Shown piece by piece: positions 45,950 through 55,613 of a stretch of DNA of 64,000 nucleotides (the first letter of the stretch is position 1; each line of letters starts with the position of its first letter). Origin of the DNA: Mesorhizobium sp. M3A.F.Ca.ET.080.04.2.1 (lineage in GTDB: Bacteria > Pseudomonadota > Alphaproteobacteria > Rhizobiales > Rhizobiaceae). The notes under the pieces were generated by a model that saw nothing but the letters and a program-made list of their open reading frames with translations, did not search any database and was not told the origin of the DNA. The position numbers were made by a program, and so were the translations under genes. Where the stretch lies: positions 4,092,001 to 4,156,000 of the forward strand of contig NZ_CP034451.1 in NCBI RefSeq assembly GCF_003952525.1. The letters run 5' to 3'.

Positions 45950-46843
45950 ATGTGGACCGGAGTTTTCCCCGCCGTCACGACCAAATTCACGACCGACGAC
46001 CGCCTCGACCACGCCGAGATGGAGCGCTGCTATGGGCTGCAGATGGAGGCTGGCTGCGACGGCATCATCGTCTGTGGCTCGCTCGGAGAAGGTCCGATGC
46101 TGTCGCATGACGAGAAGATCGAGGTGCTGAAGACGGCGCAGAAGGTCGCCGGCCGCAAGCCGGTGCTCCTGACCGTCAACGAGCCCGGCACCCGCGAGGC
46201 GGCGAACATTGCGCGCCGCGCCGCCAGGGAGGGCGCCAATGGCCTGATGGTGGTGCCAAGCCCGATCTACCACACCGACCGGCAAGAGACGGTGGCAGCG
46301 CTACGCGCCGTCGCGCAAGCGGGCGACCTGCCGGTGATGATCTATTCCAACCGGCTCGCCTATCGCGTCGACGTCACGGTCGACCTGATGGAGGAGCTTG
46401 CTTCCGACGAGCGCTTCGTCGCCATCAAGGAATCGTCCGACGATATCCGCCGGTCGACCGAGATCATCAACCGCCTCGGCGACCGCTACGACCTCTTCAC
46501 CGGCGTCGACAATCTCGCCTTCGAGGCGCTATCGGTCGGCGCCGTCGGCTGGGTGGCCGGCCTGGTGACGGCCTTCCCGCGCGAAACGGTCGCCATCTAC
46601 CAACTGATGAAGCAGGGCCGCCGCGAGGAGGCGCTGGCAATCTACCGCTGGTTCCGGACTCTGCTCGATCTCGACGTCTCGACCTATCTGGTACAGAACA
46701 TCAAGCTTGCTGAAGTGCTGGCGATTGATACCAATGACCGCGTGCGCATGCCGCGGCAGCCGCTGTCGGGCGAACGCCGCAAGGCTGTCGAGAAGATCGT
46801 GCGGGATGCGCTCGCCGTGCGGCCGAAACTGCCGGCGTTCTAA
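45950..46843 (+). CDS. DHDPS-family deaminase/aldolase, likely hydroxyproline pathway
   Basis: This is a 297-residue member of the dihydrodipicolinate synthase family. The Schiff-base lysine is Lys160 (VAIKESSDD) and the tyrosine is Tyr132 (MIYSNRLAY). Between a GntR regulator and an FAD oxidase plus hydroxyproline 2-epimerase, it most likely acts as the deaminase that converts the cyclic imine product of D-hydroxyproline oxidation to 2-oxoglutarate semialdehyde. This assignment rests on context. The frame is open upstream but 45950 has GGAGGTG before it. Confidence 0.82.
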   Translation: MWTGVFPAVTTKFTTDDRLDHAEMERCYGLQMEAGCDGIIVCGSLGEGPMLSHDEKIEVLKTAQKVAGRKPVLLTVNEPGTREAANIARRAAREGANGLMVVPSPIYHTDRQETVAALRAVAQAGDLPVMIYSNRLAYRVDVTVDLMEELASDERFVAIKESSDDIRRSTEIINRLGDRYDLFTGVDNLAFEALSVGAVGWVAGLVTAFPRETVAIYQLMKQGRREEALAIYRWFRTLLDLDVSTYLVQNIKLAEVLAIDTNDRVRMPRQPLSGERRKAVEKIVRDALAVRPKLPAF

Positions 46844-46899
46844 ACTTGGCTCCGGCTTGCAGCCTTCTCCCCGCGCCGGAGAGAAGGTAAGGCAGCCGG

Positions 46900-48233
46900 A
46901 TGAAGGGCAGTGCCGACGTGCAAGAAGACTCCAAAGAGACACAAGAGAGGCGGCACTCCTCAGCCGCCCCGCGTGCAGCTTCATCTCGCGAGCCGGGAGA
47001 AGCAGAAGATATCGCCATCATCGGCGGCGGCATCATCGGCATCTGCGCGGCAACCTACCTAGCGGAGGCGGGGCGCCGCGTCACCGTCTTCGACCGCACC
47101 GGCATCTGCGAGGAAACGAGTTCCGGCAATGCCTCGGCATTCGCCTTCTCCGATGTGCTGCCGCTCGCGCACAAGGGCATGATCAGGCAGCTGCCGAAGT
47201 GGCTTGCAGACCCGCTCGGGCCCCTCAGCATTCCCCCACCTATCTGCCGAAGCTCCTGCCCTGGCTGATCCGCTTCTGGCGTGCCGGGCGAAGCGGCCGC
47301 TACGAGGCAAGCCTCGCGGCGCAAGCGGGCATGATGAAGCTTGCCGAGGCCGAATGGATGGGTCTGCTCGATCGCTCCGGCACGAGGTCGATGCTGCGCG
47401 AGGACGGCTCATTGGAACTCTATGAGAGCGAAGCGGAATTCCGTGCTTCACTGCCCGGCTGGGCGGCGCGCGGACGTTTCGGCATCGCCTTCCGTCACGT
47501 CGAAAGGGAGGAGCTTGCCGCCCTGCAGCCGGGGCTTGCCCCGCGATTCGTCAAGGGCTCCTTCGTTCCGAGCTGGAAAACGGTCACCGACCCCAAGCTG
47601 TTCGGCAAGGCGGTCTGGGCCTACGCCGAGCGGCTGGGCGCCCGCTACGAAAAGGGGCAGGTCCAGCGGGTCGAAACAGGATCCGAAGGCCCAACGATTT
47701 CGCTGGCCGACGGAACGACGCGGCGGGCAAGGCATCTCGTCATCGCCGCAGGTGCATGGTCGCACCTGCTAGCCAGAAACCTCGGCGACCGAATCCCGTT
47801 GGAGACCGAGCGCGGCTACAACACGACACTGCCGGTCTCAGCCTTCGATGTGAAGCGGCAGCTGATCTTTTCCGGGCATGGTTTCGTCATCACGCCGCTG
47901 GAGACCGGCTTGCGCATCGGCGGTGCCGTCGAGCTCGGCGGCATCGAGCGGCCGCCGAATTTCGCCCGCTCGAGGGCGATGCTCGAAAAAGCGAAAAAAT
48001 TCCTGCCGGGGCTCGATCCAAGCGGCGGCCGGGAATGGATGGGTTTTCGCCCGTCGCTGCCGGATTCGCTGCCGGTCATCGGCATGGCCGGGGCGCCGAA
48101 TGTCTTCTACGCATTCGGCCACGGCCACCTCGGCCTGACCCAGTCGGCCGCGACCGGGCGCTTGATCCGCGATCTCGTTCTCGGGCAGACGCCGGCGCTC
48201 GATCTCACACCATTCCGCCCGCAGCGGTTCTGA
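46900..48233 (+). pseudogene. FAD-dependent D-hydroxyproline oxidase-like gene with frameshift
   Basis: The first frame (46900-47268) carries the FAD motif IAIIGGGIIGICAATYLAEA and runs to LGPLSIPP. The protein then continues in the next frame from YLPKLLPWLIRFW to the end (FYAFGHGHLGLTQSAATG), stop at 48233. The break is at a run of five C at 47233-47237; one more C would restore a single protein of about 440 residues. The order (deaminase, oxidase, epimerase) marks it as the oxidase of hydroxyproline catabolism. The N-terminal 28 residues before the fold are low-complexity and the true start may be later. Confidence 0.85.
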
Positions 48234-48249
48234 AAGTTAGGAAATCATC

Positions 48250-49251
48250 ATGGCCAAGCAAACCTTCTTCTGCATCGACGGCCACACTTGCGGCAATCCG
48301 GTCAGGCTGGTCGCCGGCGGCGGGCCGCCGCTGCTGGGCGCCACAATGATGGAGCGGCGGGCGCATTTTCTGGCCGAGTATGACTGGATCCGCACCGGGC
48401 TGATGTTCGAGCCGCGCGGCCACGACGTGATGTCGGGCTCGATCCTCTATCCGCCGACGCGCGGGGACTGCGACATCGCCATCCTCTTCATCGAGACATC
48501 CGGCTGTCTGCCGATGTGCGGACACGGAACGATCGGCACGGTGACGATGGCGATCGAGCACGGGCTGGTGAAGCCGAAGACGCCTGGTGTGCTCAGGCTG
48601 GACACGCCGGCCGGCCTCGTCGTCGCCGAATACAAACAGGTCGGCGACTACGTCGAGGAAGTGCGCATCACCAACGTGCCGTCGTTCCTCTATGCCGAAG
48701 GGCTGACGGTCGAATGCCCGGTGCTTGGCCAGATCAGCGTCGACGTCGCCTATGGCGGCAATTTCTACGCCATCGTGGAGCCGCAGAAGAACTACCGTGA
48801 CATGGCCGACTACTCGGCCGGCGACCTCATCGCCTGGAGCCCTGTGGTGCGCCAGCGCCTCAACGAGAAATATTCCTTCGTCCATCCGGAGAATCCCGGC
48901 ATCAACCGGCTGTCACACATGCTGTGGACCGGCCGGCCGAAACATGCCGAGGCCGATGCGCGCAACGCCGTCTTCTATGGCGACAAGGCGATCGACCGCT
49001 CGCCTTGCGGCACCGGCACTTCGGCGCGCATGGCGCAACTGCACGCCAAGGGCAAGCTCAAGGAAGGCGACAGCTTCGTCCATGAATCGATCATCGGCTC
49101 GCTGTTCAAGGGCAGGGTGGAAAAGGAGGTCAGCGTGGCCGGCAAGCCGGCGATCATCCCTTCGATCGGCGGCTGGGCGCGCATGACGGGTTTGAACACC
49201 ATTTTCATCGACGAGCGCGATCCGTTCGCGCACGGGTTTATCGTCGCTTGA
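48250..49251 (+). CDS. 4-hydroxyproline 2-epimerase (proline racemase family)
   Basis: The enzyme interconverts trans-4-hydroxy-L-proline and cis-4-hydroxy-D-proline, the entry step of hydroxyproline breakdown. The 333-residue protein has both catalytic cysteines, Cys90 in LPMCGHGTIG and Cys253 in SPCGTGTSA. Two cysteines argue for an epimerase rather than the trans-3-hydroxyproline dehydratase, which has Thr in one place. It starts 16 bp after the oxidase stop. No oxoglutarate semialdehyde dehydrogenase gene is seen nearby. Confidence 0.9.
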   Translation: MAKQTFFCIDGHTCGNPVRLVAGGGPPLLGATMMERRAHFLAEYDWIRTGLMFEPRGHDVMSGSILYPPTRGDCDIAILFIETSGCLPMCGHGTIGTVTMAIEHGLVKPKTPGVLRLDTPAGLVVAEYKQVGDYVEEVRITNVPSFLYAEGLTVECPVLGQISVDVAYGGNFYAIVEPQKNYRDMADYSAGDLIAWSPVVRQRLNEKYSFVHPENPGINRLSHMLWTGRPKHAEADARNAVFYGDKAIDRSPCGTGTSARMAQLHAKGKLKEGDSFVHESIIGSLFKGRVEKEVSVAGKPAIIPSIGGWARMTGLNTIFIDERDPFAHGFIVA

Positions 49252-49674
49252 CGTCCCGATGGACTGGCCGGTGCTCGGCAGCCGGTGTCGCGGCCACTCA
49301 CGGCCAGGCGATGCCCCTGCTTGCCTGGCCGCCACATGGCAGAATCCTGCCCTTGCGGAAGCAGTCGGGGCGGGCAACGGAACCCTGTCAGGGGCGCAAG
49401 GAATCGCCTCATCACCTACTTTTGACGGCGATTTCTTCGAAAGGCGGCGCATGATGCGCCTGAATCGTCAAAGACATTGCGTTGTGCCAATGCTAGGGTC
49501 CGCCATAGTCCAGGGGGTCGGGTGCAAGAAAACGAACGATCGTAAGGCGGGCGTCGGAAACATGTCGCGTGATCGAAAAATCACGTTGCAATCCGGGCTC
49601 GAAACTTTACGACTAGGGGAAATACGAAAAGGGACGCGCCCTTAAGGGCGACGTTCCAGGGGAGCCGCATAAAT
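49252..49674. other. Intergenic region upstream of the liv operon
   Basis: No convincing gene was found in these 423 bp; one short frame at 49259-49645 lacks any recognisable motif. The last 40 bp carry a perfect palindrome, CGCCCTTAAGGGCG, at 49637-49650, 24 bp before the livH start. The region probably holds the liv promoter. Confidence 0.5.
49637..49650. promoter_or_regulatory. Palindrome just upstream of livH
   Basis: CGCCCTTAAGGGCG is a perfect 14-bp palindrome in the probable 5' leader of the liv operon. It may be an operator or a small leader hairpin; nothing further supports either. Confidence 0.45.
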
Positions 49675-50577
49675 ATGCAGTATTTCGTCCAGCAGCTTAT
49701 CAACGGGCTGACGCTGGGATCGATCTATGGGCTGATCGCGATCGGCTACACGATGGTCTACGGCATCATCGGCATGATCAATTTCGCGCATGGCGACATC
49801 TTCATGGTTGGGGCCTTCGCGGCCCTCATCGTCTTCCTCATCCTCGGCGCGATTTTCTATTCCGTCCCGGTCGTGGTCGCGCTTCTGATCATGATGATCG
49901 TGGCCATGCTGCTCACCAGTCTTTACAACTGGACGATCGAGAAAGTGGCCTACAGGCCGTTGCGCGGCTCGTTCCGGCTGGCGCCGCTGATCACAGCCAT
50001 CGGCATGTCGATCGCTCTGTCCAACTTCGTGCAGGTCACGCAAGGTCCGCGCAACAAGCCGATTCCGCCGCTGGTCAGCCAGGTCTATTCCTTCGACGGA
50101 ATCAGCGTCTCGCTGAAGCAGATCATCATCGTGCTGGTGACGATCGTGCTGCTGGCGATCTTCTGGTACCTGGTCAACCGAACGGCGCTTGGCCGCGCGC
50201 AGCGCGCCTGCGAACAGGACCGCAAGATGGCGGCCCTGCTCGGCATCGACGTCGATCGTACCATTTCCATCACCTTCATCATGGGCGCGGCGCTCGCGGC
50301 GGTCGCCGGCACGCTGTTCCTGATGTATTATGGCGTGGTGGTGTTTTCCGACGGCTTCGTGCCGGGCGTGAAGGCGTTTACGGCGGCCGTGCTCGGCGGC
50401 ATCGGCTCGCTGCCCGGCGCTGTGCTCGGCGGGCTTCTGATCGGCTTCATCGAAAGCATGTGGTCGGCTTATTTCTCGATCGACTACAAGGACGTCGCCG
50501 CCTTCTCGATCCTGGCGATCGTGCTGATCTTCCTGCCCTCCGGCATTCTCGGCCGGCCTGAAGTCGAAAAGGTCTGA
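49675..50577 (+). CDS. livH: Branched-chain amino acid ABC transporter permease LivH
   Basis: This is a 300-residue inner-membrane permease with about eight helices. The family start GLTLGSIYGLIAIGYTMVYG is followed by MINFAHGDIFM, and GSLPGAVLGGLLIGFIES near the end is typical. It is the first gene of a six-gene liv operon; livM starts 3 bp after it. Confidence 0.95.
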   Translation: MQYFVQQLINGLTLGSIYGLIAIGYTMVYGIIGMINFAHGDIFMVGAFAALIVFLILGAIFYSVPVVVALLIMMIVAMLLTSLYNWTIEKVAYRPLRGSFRLAPLITAIGMSIALSNFVQVTQGPRNKPIPPLVSQVYSFDGISVSLKQIIIVLVTIVLLAIFWYLVNRTALGRAQRACEQDRKMAALLGIDVDRTISITFIMGAALAAVAGTLFLMYYGVVVFSDGFVPGVKAFTAAVLGGIGSLPGAVLGGLLIGFIESMWSAYFSIDYKDVAAFSILAIVLIFLPSGILGRPEVEKV

Positions 50578-50580
50578 GCC

Positions 50581-51972
50581 ATGGCCGTTACCGTGTCTCC
50601 GGCGAGCGACAGCGTCGCAACTCCCATCCAGCGCGCATTTCGCGAAGCGCTCTATGCCGGCGCGATCGCGCTCGGGCTGTTCGTGCTGTTCATCGGTCTG
50701 AGGACCGACCAGAACATCAACAACGAACTGATCCTGGTGCAGCGCTGGGGTCTGCTCGCGCTGGTGGTGATCCTCACCGCGGCCGGACGCTTCCTCTATG
50801 TCGGATTCGCTCAGCCGGCGATGGAGCGGGCCAAGGTCGAGAAGGCCAAGGCGCCCGCGGTCACCGTCGAGCCCGGCTTCGTGCGGCGCAACTTCAACAA
50901 GATCGGCGTCGTCGTGCTGCTGATCTATCCGGTCGCCATGGTGCTTCTGTTCGGCTTCCAGGGCTCGCTGAAATGGGTCGACAATTTCGGCATTCAGATC
51001 CTGATCTACGTGATGCTGGCCTGGGGACTCAACATCGTCATCGGTTTGGCTGGCCTGCTCGACCTCGGCTACGTCGCCTTCTACGCCGTCGGCGCCTATG
51101 CCTATGCGCTGCTCGGCACGCATTTCGGCCTGTCGTTCTGGATCCTGCTGCCCGCCGCCGGCTGCATGGCGGCCTTCTGGGGCGTCATGCTCGGCTTCCC
51201 GGTGCTGAGGCTACGCGGCGACTATCTGGCGATCGTCACGCTCGCCTTCGGCGAGATCATCCGTCTGGTGCTGATCAACTGGCGTGAGGTGACCAACGGC
51301 TCGGCAGGCATCTCCGGCATCCCGAAAGTCTCCTTTTTCGGACTGATGTCGTTCAACGTCTCGGACCCGAACTACATCGCCAAGGTTCTCGGCATCGCCC
51401 AGTCGGGCGCCTACTACAAGATCTTCCTCTACTATCTCATCCTGGGACTCTGCTTCCTCACCGCGTTCGTCACCATCAGGCTGCGCCGCCTGCCGGTGGG
51501 CCGCGCCTGGGAAGCCTTGCGCGAGGACGAGATCGCCTGCCGATCGCTCGGCATCAACACCACCACCACCAAGCTGACGGCGTTCGCCACCGGCGCCATG
51601 TTCGGCGGCTTCGCCGGCTCTTTCTTCGCCGCGCGCCAGGGCTTCGTCAGTCCGGAATCCTTCGTCTTCCTGGAATCGGCGATCATCCTCGCCATCGTCG
51701 TGCTCGGCGGCATGGGCTCGCTGGGCGGTATCGCGGTGGCGGCACTGGTGATGATCGGCGGCACCGAGATCCTGCGCGAGCTGGGCTTCCTCAAGGTGCT
51801 GTTCGGTCCGGACTTCACGCCGGAACTCTACCGCATGCTGCTGTTCGGCATCGCCATGGTCGTCGTCATGCTGTGGAAGCCGCGCGGCTTCGTCGGCAGC
51901 CGTGAGCCGACAGCCTTCCTCAAGGAGCGAAGAGCCGTCTCAGGCTCCTTCACCAAGGAGGGCCACGGCTGA
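50581..51972 (+). CDS. livM: Branched-chain amino acid ABC transporter permease LivM
   Basis: This is a 463-residue permease, longer than small LivM proteins because of an N-terminal region (about 1-110) with two extra hydrophobic segments. The core starts near [40 protein letters not shown] and [18 protein letters not shown] are family signatures. Its stop overlaps the livG start. Confidence 0.95.
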   Translation: MAVTVSPASDSVATPIQRAFREALYAGAIALGLFVLFIGLRTDQNINNELILVQRWGLLALVVILTAAGRFLYVGFAQPAMERAKVEKAKAPAVTVEPGFVRRNFNKIGVVVLLIYPVAMVLLFGFQGSLKWVDNFGIQILIYVMLAWGLNIVIGLAGLLDLGYVAFYAVGAYAYALLGTHFGLSFWILLPAAGCMAAFWGVMLGFPVLRLRGDYLAIVTLAFGEIIRLVLINWREVTNGSAGISGIPKVSFFGLMSFNVSDPNYIAKVLGIAQSGAYYKIFLYYLILGLCFLTAFVTIRLRRLPVGRAWEALREDEIACRSLGINTTTTKLTAFATGAMFGGFAGSFFAARQGFVSPESFVFLESAIILAIVVLGGMGSLGGIAVAALVMIGGTEILRELGFLKVLFGPDFTPELYRMLLFGIAMVVVMLWKPRGFVGSREPTAFLKERRAVSGSFTKEGHG

Positions 51973-53129
51973 TGAACGCGCAACCTTCCATCAGCGACGT
52001 CATCCTGCAGGTCGAGCATCTGTCGATGAAGTTCGGCGGCCTGATCGCCATCGGCGACCTGTCGTTCCAGGCCAAGCGCGGCGAGATCACCGCGCTCATC
52101 GGGCCGAACGGCGCCGGCAAGACCACGGTGTTCAACTGCATCACCGGCTTCTACAAGCCGTCGGAAGGCATGATCACGCTCAGCCGGCGCGACGGGTCGA
52201 GCTACCTGCTCGAGCGCCTGCCCAATCACGAGATCCCGGCGCGCGCCAAGGTGGCGCGCACCTTCCAGAACATCCGCCTGTTCTCGGGCATGACTGTGCT
52301 GGAGAACCTCCTGGTCGCCCAGCACAACAAGCTCATGAAGGCTTCCGGCTACACCTTCCTTGGCCTGTTCGGCTTTTCCAGTTACCGGCAGGCCTCGGCC
52401 GAATCGATCGATCTCGCCAAGCACTGGCTGGAGAAAGCCAATCTCGTCGACCGCGCCGACGACCCGGCCGGCGACCTGCCTTATGGCGCGCAGCGGCGGC
52501 TCGAGATCGCACGCGCCATGTGCACCGGCCCCGAGCTTCTGTGCCTCGACGAGCCGGCCGCCGGCCTCAATCCGAAGGAGTCGGCCTCGCTCAACGAACT
52601 CCTGATGGACATCAAGGACAACACCGGCACCTCGATCCTGCTCATCGAGCACGACATGTCGGTGGTCATGCAGATCTCCGACCACGTCGTGGTGCTGGAA
52701 TACGGCCGCAAGATATCCGACGGCAATCCGCAGTCGGTCAGGACGGACCCGCGCGTGATTGCCGCCTATCTCGGCGTCGACGACGAAGAGGTCGAGACGG
52801 TGCTGACCGAGGTCGGCGACGAGGACGTCATCGAGCAGCTGGATACCGGGCCGGATGCGGCGCACGGGCCCGGCAGTTCCGCCTCGATGATGGCGGGACC
52901 GGTTTCCGATACCGTCGAACACGCGGACGAAGGCGAACGGGTCACGGTATCGAAAGGCGCCTCGAAAGCGGCTCAGGTCGATGCACGCGCAAGTTCGGCA
53001 AGGACCAAACCGGCCGCGCAGGCCGGGAAGCCCGCTGCGAAGGCGAAGACCTCGGCCACCAAGTCCACCTCGCCGGCCAAGCCGGCGACGAAATCCTCGA
53101 CAGCCAAGCCGCGCGGAGGGCGCAAATAA
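51972..53129 (+). CDS. livG: Branched-chain amino acid ABC transporter ATPase LivG, extended
   Basis: This is a 385-residue ATPase: a LivG domain at about 9-255 with Walker A GPNGAGKTTVF, Walker B LLCLDEPAAGLN, the family insertion ARTFQNIRLF, and the switch histidine in IEHDMSVVM. Residues from about 265 on form an acidic, then Lys/Ala/Thr-rich tail (AKAKTSATKSTSPAKPATK) that typical LivG lacks. The tail looks disordered and basic. It overlaps livM and livF. Confidence 0.93.
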   Translation: MNAQPSISDVILQVEHLSMKFGGLIAIGDLSFQAKRGEITALIGPNGAGKTTVFNCITGFYKPSEGMITLSRRDGSSYLLERLPNHEIPARAKVARTFQNIRLFSGMTVLENLLVAQHNKLMKASGYTFLGLFGFSSYRQASAESIDLAKHWLEKANLVDRADDPAGDLPYGAQRRLEIARAMCTGPELLCLDEPAAGLNPKESASLNELLMDIKDNTGTSILLIEHDMSVVMQISDHVVVLEYGRKISDGNPQSVRTDPRVIAAYLGVDDEEVETVLTEVGDEDVIEQLDTGPDAAHGPGSSASMMAGPVSDTVEHADEGERVTVSKGASKAAQVDARASSARTKPAAQAGKPAAKAKTSATKSTSPAKPATKSSTAKPRGGRK

Positions 53130-53857
53130 TGGCCGGGACAGCGCTGCTCGACATCAAGGGCGTCGAAACCTATTACGGCAACATCCGGGCGCTGAACGGC
53201 GTCAATGTCAGCGTCAACGAGGGCGAGGTGGTGGCGCTGATCGGCGCCAACGGCGCCGGCAAGTCGACGTTGATGATGACGATCTTCGGCGCCCCGCGTG
53301 CGCGCACCGGCACCATCACCTTCGCCGGCACCGACATCACGCAGTTGCCGACGCACGAGATCGCACGGATGCGCATCGCCCAGTCGCCGGAGGGACGGCG
53401 CATCTTCCCGCGCATGACGGTGATGGAAAACCTGCAGATGGGCGCCAGCCTCGACAACCTCAAGCATTACGACGAGGACGTCGAGAAGGTCTTTTCGCTG
53501 TTCCCGCGGCTGAAAGAGCGCATCGGCCAGCGCGGCGGCACGCTGTCGGGCGGCGAGCAGCAGATGCTGTCGATCGGCCGAGCGCTGATGGCACGGCCGA
53601 AGCTGCTGCTGCTCGACGAGCCGTCGCTGGGTCTGGCGCCACTGATCGTCAAGCAGATCTTCGATGCCATCCGCGAGCTGAACAGGACGCAAGGGCTGAC
53701 CGTATTCCTGGTCGAGCAGAACGCCTTCGGCGCGCTGAAGCTCGCCAATCGCGGCTATGTCATGGTCAACGGCAATGTGACGATGAGCGGCTCCGGCAAA
53801 GAGCTGCTCGCCAATCCGGAAGTGCGCGCCGCCTATCTCGAGGGCGGCCACCACTGA
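53129..53857 (+). CDS. livF: Branched-chain amino acid ABC transporter ATPase LivF
   Basis: This is a 242-residue ATPase. YYGNIRALNGVNVSVNEGE and GANGAGKSTLMMTI (Walker A), TLSGGEQQMLSIGRALMA (signature), LLLLDEPSLGLAP (Walker B) are all present. The ATG overlaps the livG stop as TAATG; the frame is open upstream through livG, but that is not coding. Together with LivG it drives the transporter. Confidence 0.95.
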   Translation: MAGTALLDIKGVETYYGNIRALNGVNVSVNEGEVVALIGANGAGKSTLMMTIFGAPRARTGTITFAGTDITQLPTHEIARMRIAQSPEGRRIFPRMTVMENLQMGASLDNLKHYDEDVEKVFSLFPRLKERIGQRGGTLSGGEQQMLSIGRALMARPKLLLLDEPSLGLAPLIVKQIFDAIRELNRTQGLTVFLVEQNAFGALKLANRGYVMVNGNVTMSGSGKELLANPEVRAAYLEGGHH

Positions 53858-53873
53858 GTTCAGGAGACTCATC

Positions 53874-54221
53874 ATGCAGGGCATTCTCTACGAGGAAGCC
53901 TCGATCTGGCAGTTCCTGTTCGTCACCTGCCTGCTCGGCGGCTGGGCGGCATGGATGACCGGCAAGGCGAGCGCGCAAACCTGGCGCAGCTTCTTTCAGC
54001 TGTTCCTTTACATGCTCGGGCTCGGCATCGGCATAAGGTTCATCCACCACGCGCTGTTCGACGGCACGATGTTCTCGCTGCATTACTATATCGTCGACAC
54101 GATTGTGCTGACCATACTGGGTTTCCTCGGCTACCAATACACGCGCACCAATCAGATGGTGACACAGTATAATTGGCTCTACGAAAGAGCTTCCCTCTTG
54201 AGCTGGAAACCGAAAGGTTGA
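53874..54221 (+). CDS. Small membrane protein of the liv operon (DUF6867-like)
   Basis: This is a 115-residue protein with three predicted membrane helices (about 12-28, 40-58 and 68-90), starting MQGILYEEASIWQFLFVTC. It sits between livF and the binding protein, 16 bp after livF, a position in which such proteins recur in Rhizobiales. I recognise it as the DUF6867 type by size and context; its role is unknown, perhaps an accessory to the transporter. Confidence 0.75.
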   Translation: MQGILYEEASIWQFLFVTCLLGGWAAWMTGKASAQTWRSFFQLFLYMLGLGIGIRFIHHALFDGTMFSLHYYIVDTIVLTILGFLGYQYTRTNQMVTQYNWLYERASLLSWKPKG

Positions 54222-54360
54222 TGTTCACGATTAGCGCCGCTTCAGGGATGAATTCGGCGTGACAAGTGCCTGAAAATCGGCAAACTGTGCTTTCTGCGAT
54301 AAGGGTGGGCATCGCATGAAAGTGTCATCCACGCCCACTCCGTAAATGGGAGCGTACTAA

Positions 54361-55479
54361 ATGAAAAAATCTCTCTTGTCCGCCGTGGCCCTGACCGCGC
54401 TCGTCGCGTTCACCGGCAGCGCGTGGGCCGACATCCTGATCGGCGTTGCCGGTCCGATCACCGGCCCGAACGCCGCCTTCGGCGCGCAGTTGCAGAAGGG
54501 CGCAGAGCAGGCCGTCGCTGACATCAACGCGGCCGGCGGAGTCCTCGGCCAGCAGCTCAAGCTGAGCGTCGGTGACGACGTGTCGGATCCGAAGCAGGGT
54601 ATCTCGGTCGCCAACAAGTTTGTCGCCGACGGCATCAAGTACGTCGATGGCCACTTCAATTCCGGCGTCTCAATTCCTGCGTCGGAAGTCTATGCCGAGA
54701 ATGGCATCCTCGAGATCACGCCTGCCGCGACCAATCCGAAGTTCACCGAACGCGGCATGTGGAACACATTCCGCACCTGCGGACGCGACGACCAGCAGGG
54801 CAAGGTTGCGGGCGACTATGTCGCCAAGAACTTCAAGGACGCCAAGATCGCGCTCATCCACGACAAGACACCTTATGGCCAGGGCCTCGCCGACGAAACC
54901 AAGAAGGCGCTCAACGGCAATGGCGTCAAGGAAGCCATGTATGAAGGCATCAATGTCGGCGACAAGGACTTCTCGGCGCTCATCGCCAAGATGAAGGAAG
55001 CCGGCGTCACCGTCGTCTACTATGGCGGCCTGCACACCGAGGCCGGCCTGATCATTCGCCAGCTCGCCGACCAGGGCCTCAAGGCCCAGTTCATGTCCGG
55101 CGACGGCATCGTCTCGAACGAACTGGCTTCGATCGCTGGCGACGCCGTCCAGGGCACGCTGATGACCTTCGCTCCCGATCCGCGCAAGAACCCGAACGCC
55201 AAGGAGCTTGTCGAGAAGTTCCGCGCCGCCGGCTTCGAGCCGGAAGCCTACACGCTCTACTCCTACGCCGCGATACAGATCATCGCAGCGGCTATCACCA
55301 AGACCGGCTCCGCCGATGATGCCCAGAAGGTCGCCGACACCATCAAGTCCGGCGGGCCGTGGAAGACCGCCATCGGCGACATCGGCTATGACGCCAAGGG
55401 CGACATCACTCGTCCGGACTACGTCATGTACACCTGGAAGAAGGGCGACGACGGCAAGTACTCCTACTTCGAGCAATAA
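54361..55479 (+). CDS. Branched-chain amino acid-binding periplasmic protein
   Basis: This is a 372-residue substrate-binding protein of the LivJ/LivK type. A signal peptide ([18 protein letters not shown]) is followed by [18 protein letters not shown], the N-lobe start, and [16 protein letters not shown] mid-domain. It is the last gene of the liv operon, with its own 139-bp upstream gap. A clear terminator follows. Exact ligand preference (leucine, isoleucine, valine or others) cannot be told. Confidence 0.93.
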   Translation: MKKSLLSAVALTALVAFTGSAWADILIGVAGPITGPNAAFGAQLQKGAEQAVADINAAGGVLGQQLKLSVGDDVSDPKQGISVANKFVADGIKYVDGHFNSGVSIPASEVYAENGILEITPAATNPKFTERGMWNTFRTCGRDDQQGKVAGDYVAKNFKDAKIALIHDKTPYGQGLADETKKALNGNGVKEAMYEGINVGDKDFSALIAKMKEAGVTVVYYGGLHTEAGLIIRQLADQGLKAQFMSGDGIVSNELASIAGDAVQGTLMTFAPDPRKNPNAKELVEKFRAAGFEPEAYTLYSYAAIQIIAAAITKTGSADDAQKVADTIKSGGPWKTAIGDIGYDAKGDITRPDYVMYTWKKGDDGKYSYFEQ

Positions 55480-55503
55480 GCCCGGCAATAGGCCGGAGAC
55501 CAG

Positions 55504-55538
55504 AAATGCCCGGTGCGTCGCGCCGGGCATTTTTGTTT
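55504..55538 (+). terminator. Terminator of the liv operon
   Basis: AAATGCCCGG and CCGGGCATTT form a perfect 10-bp stem around 9 bases, running into TTTTTGTTTT. It is 24 bp after the binding-protein stop. Confidence 0.92.
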
Positions 55539-55613
55539 TGGCGCAAACAGAGGATTTAAATCGTTTTAGGTGTCGCGCGATTTTGTTTGCGCTGCAGCAT
55601 TTTCACGTTAATC

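Noticed and set aside
46863..46888. CCTTCTC/GAGAAGG small hairpin between the deaminase and oxidase genes
   Set aside because: Probably a remnant of the common intergenic palindromic repeats; too short to be assigned a role.
54305..54338. GTGGGC/GCCCAC stem upstream of the binding protein gene
   Set aside because: Only 6 bp with a 22-base loop; too weak to call an attenuator.
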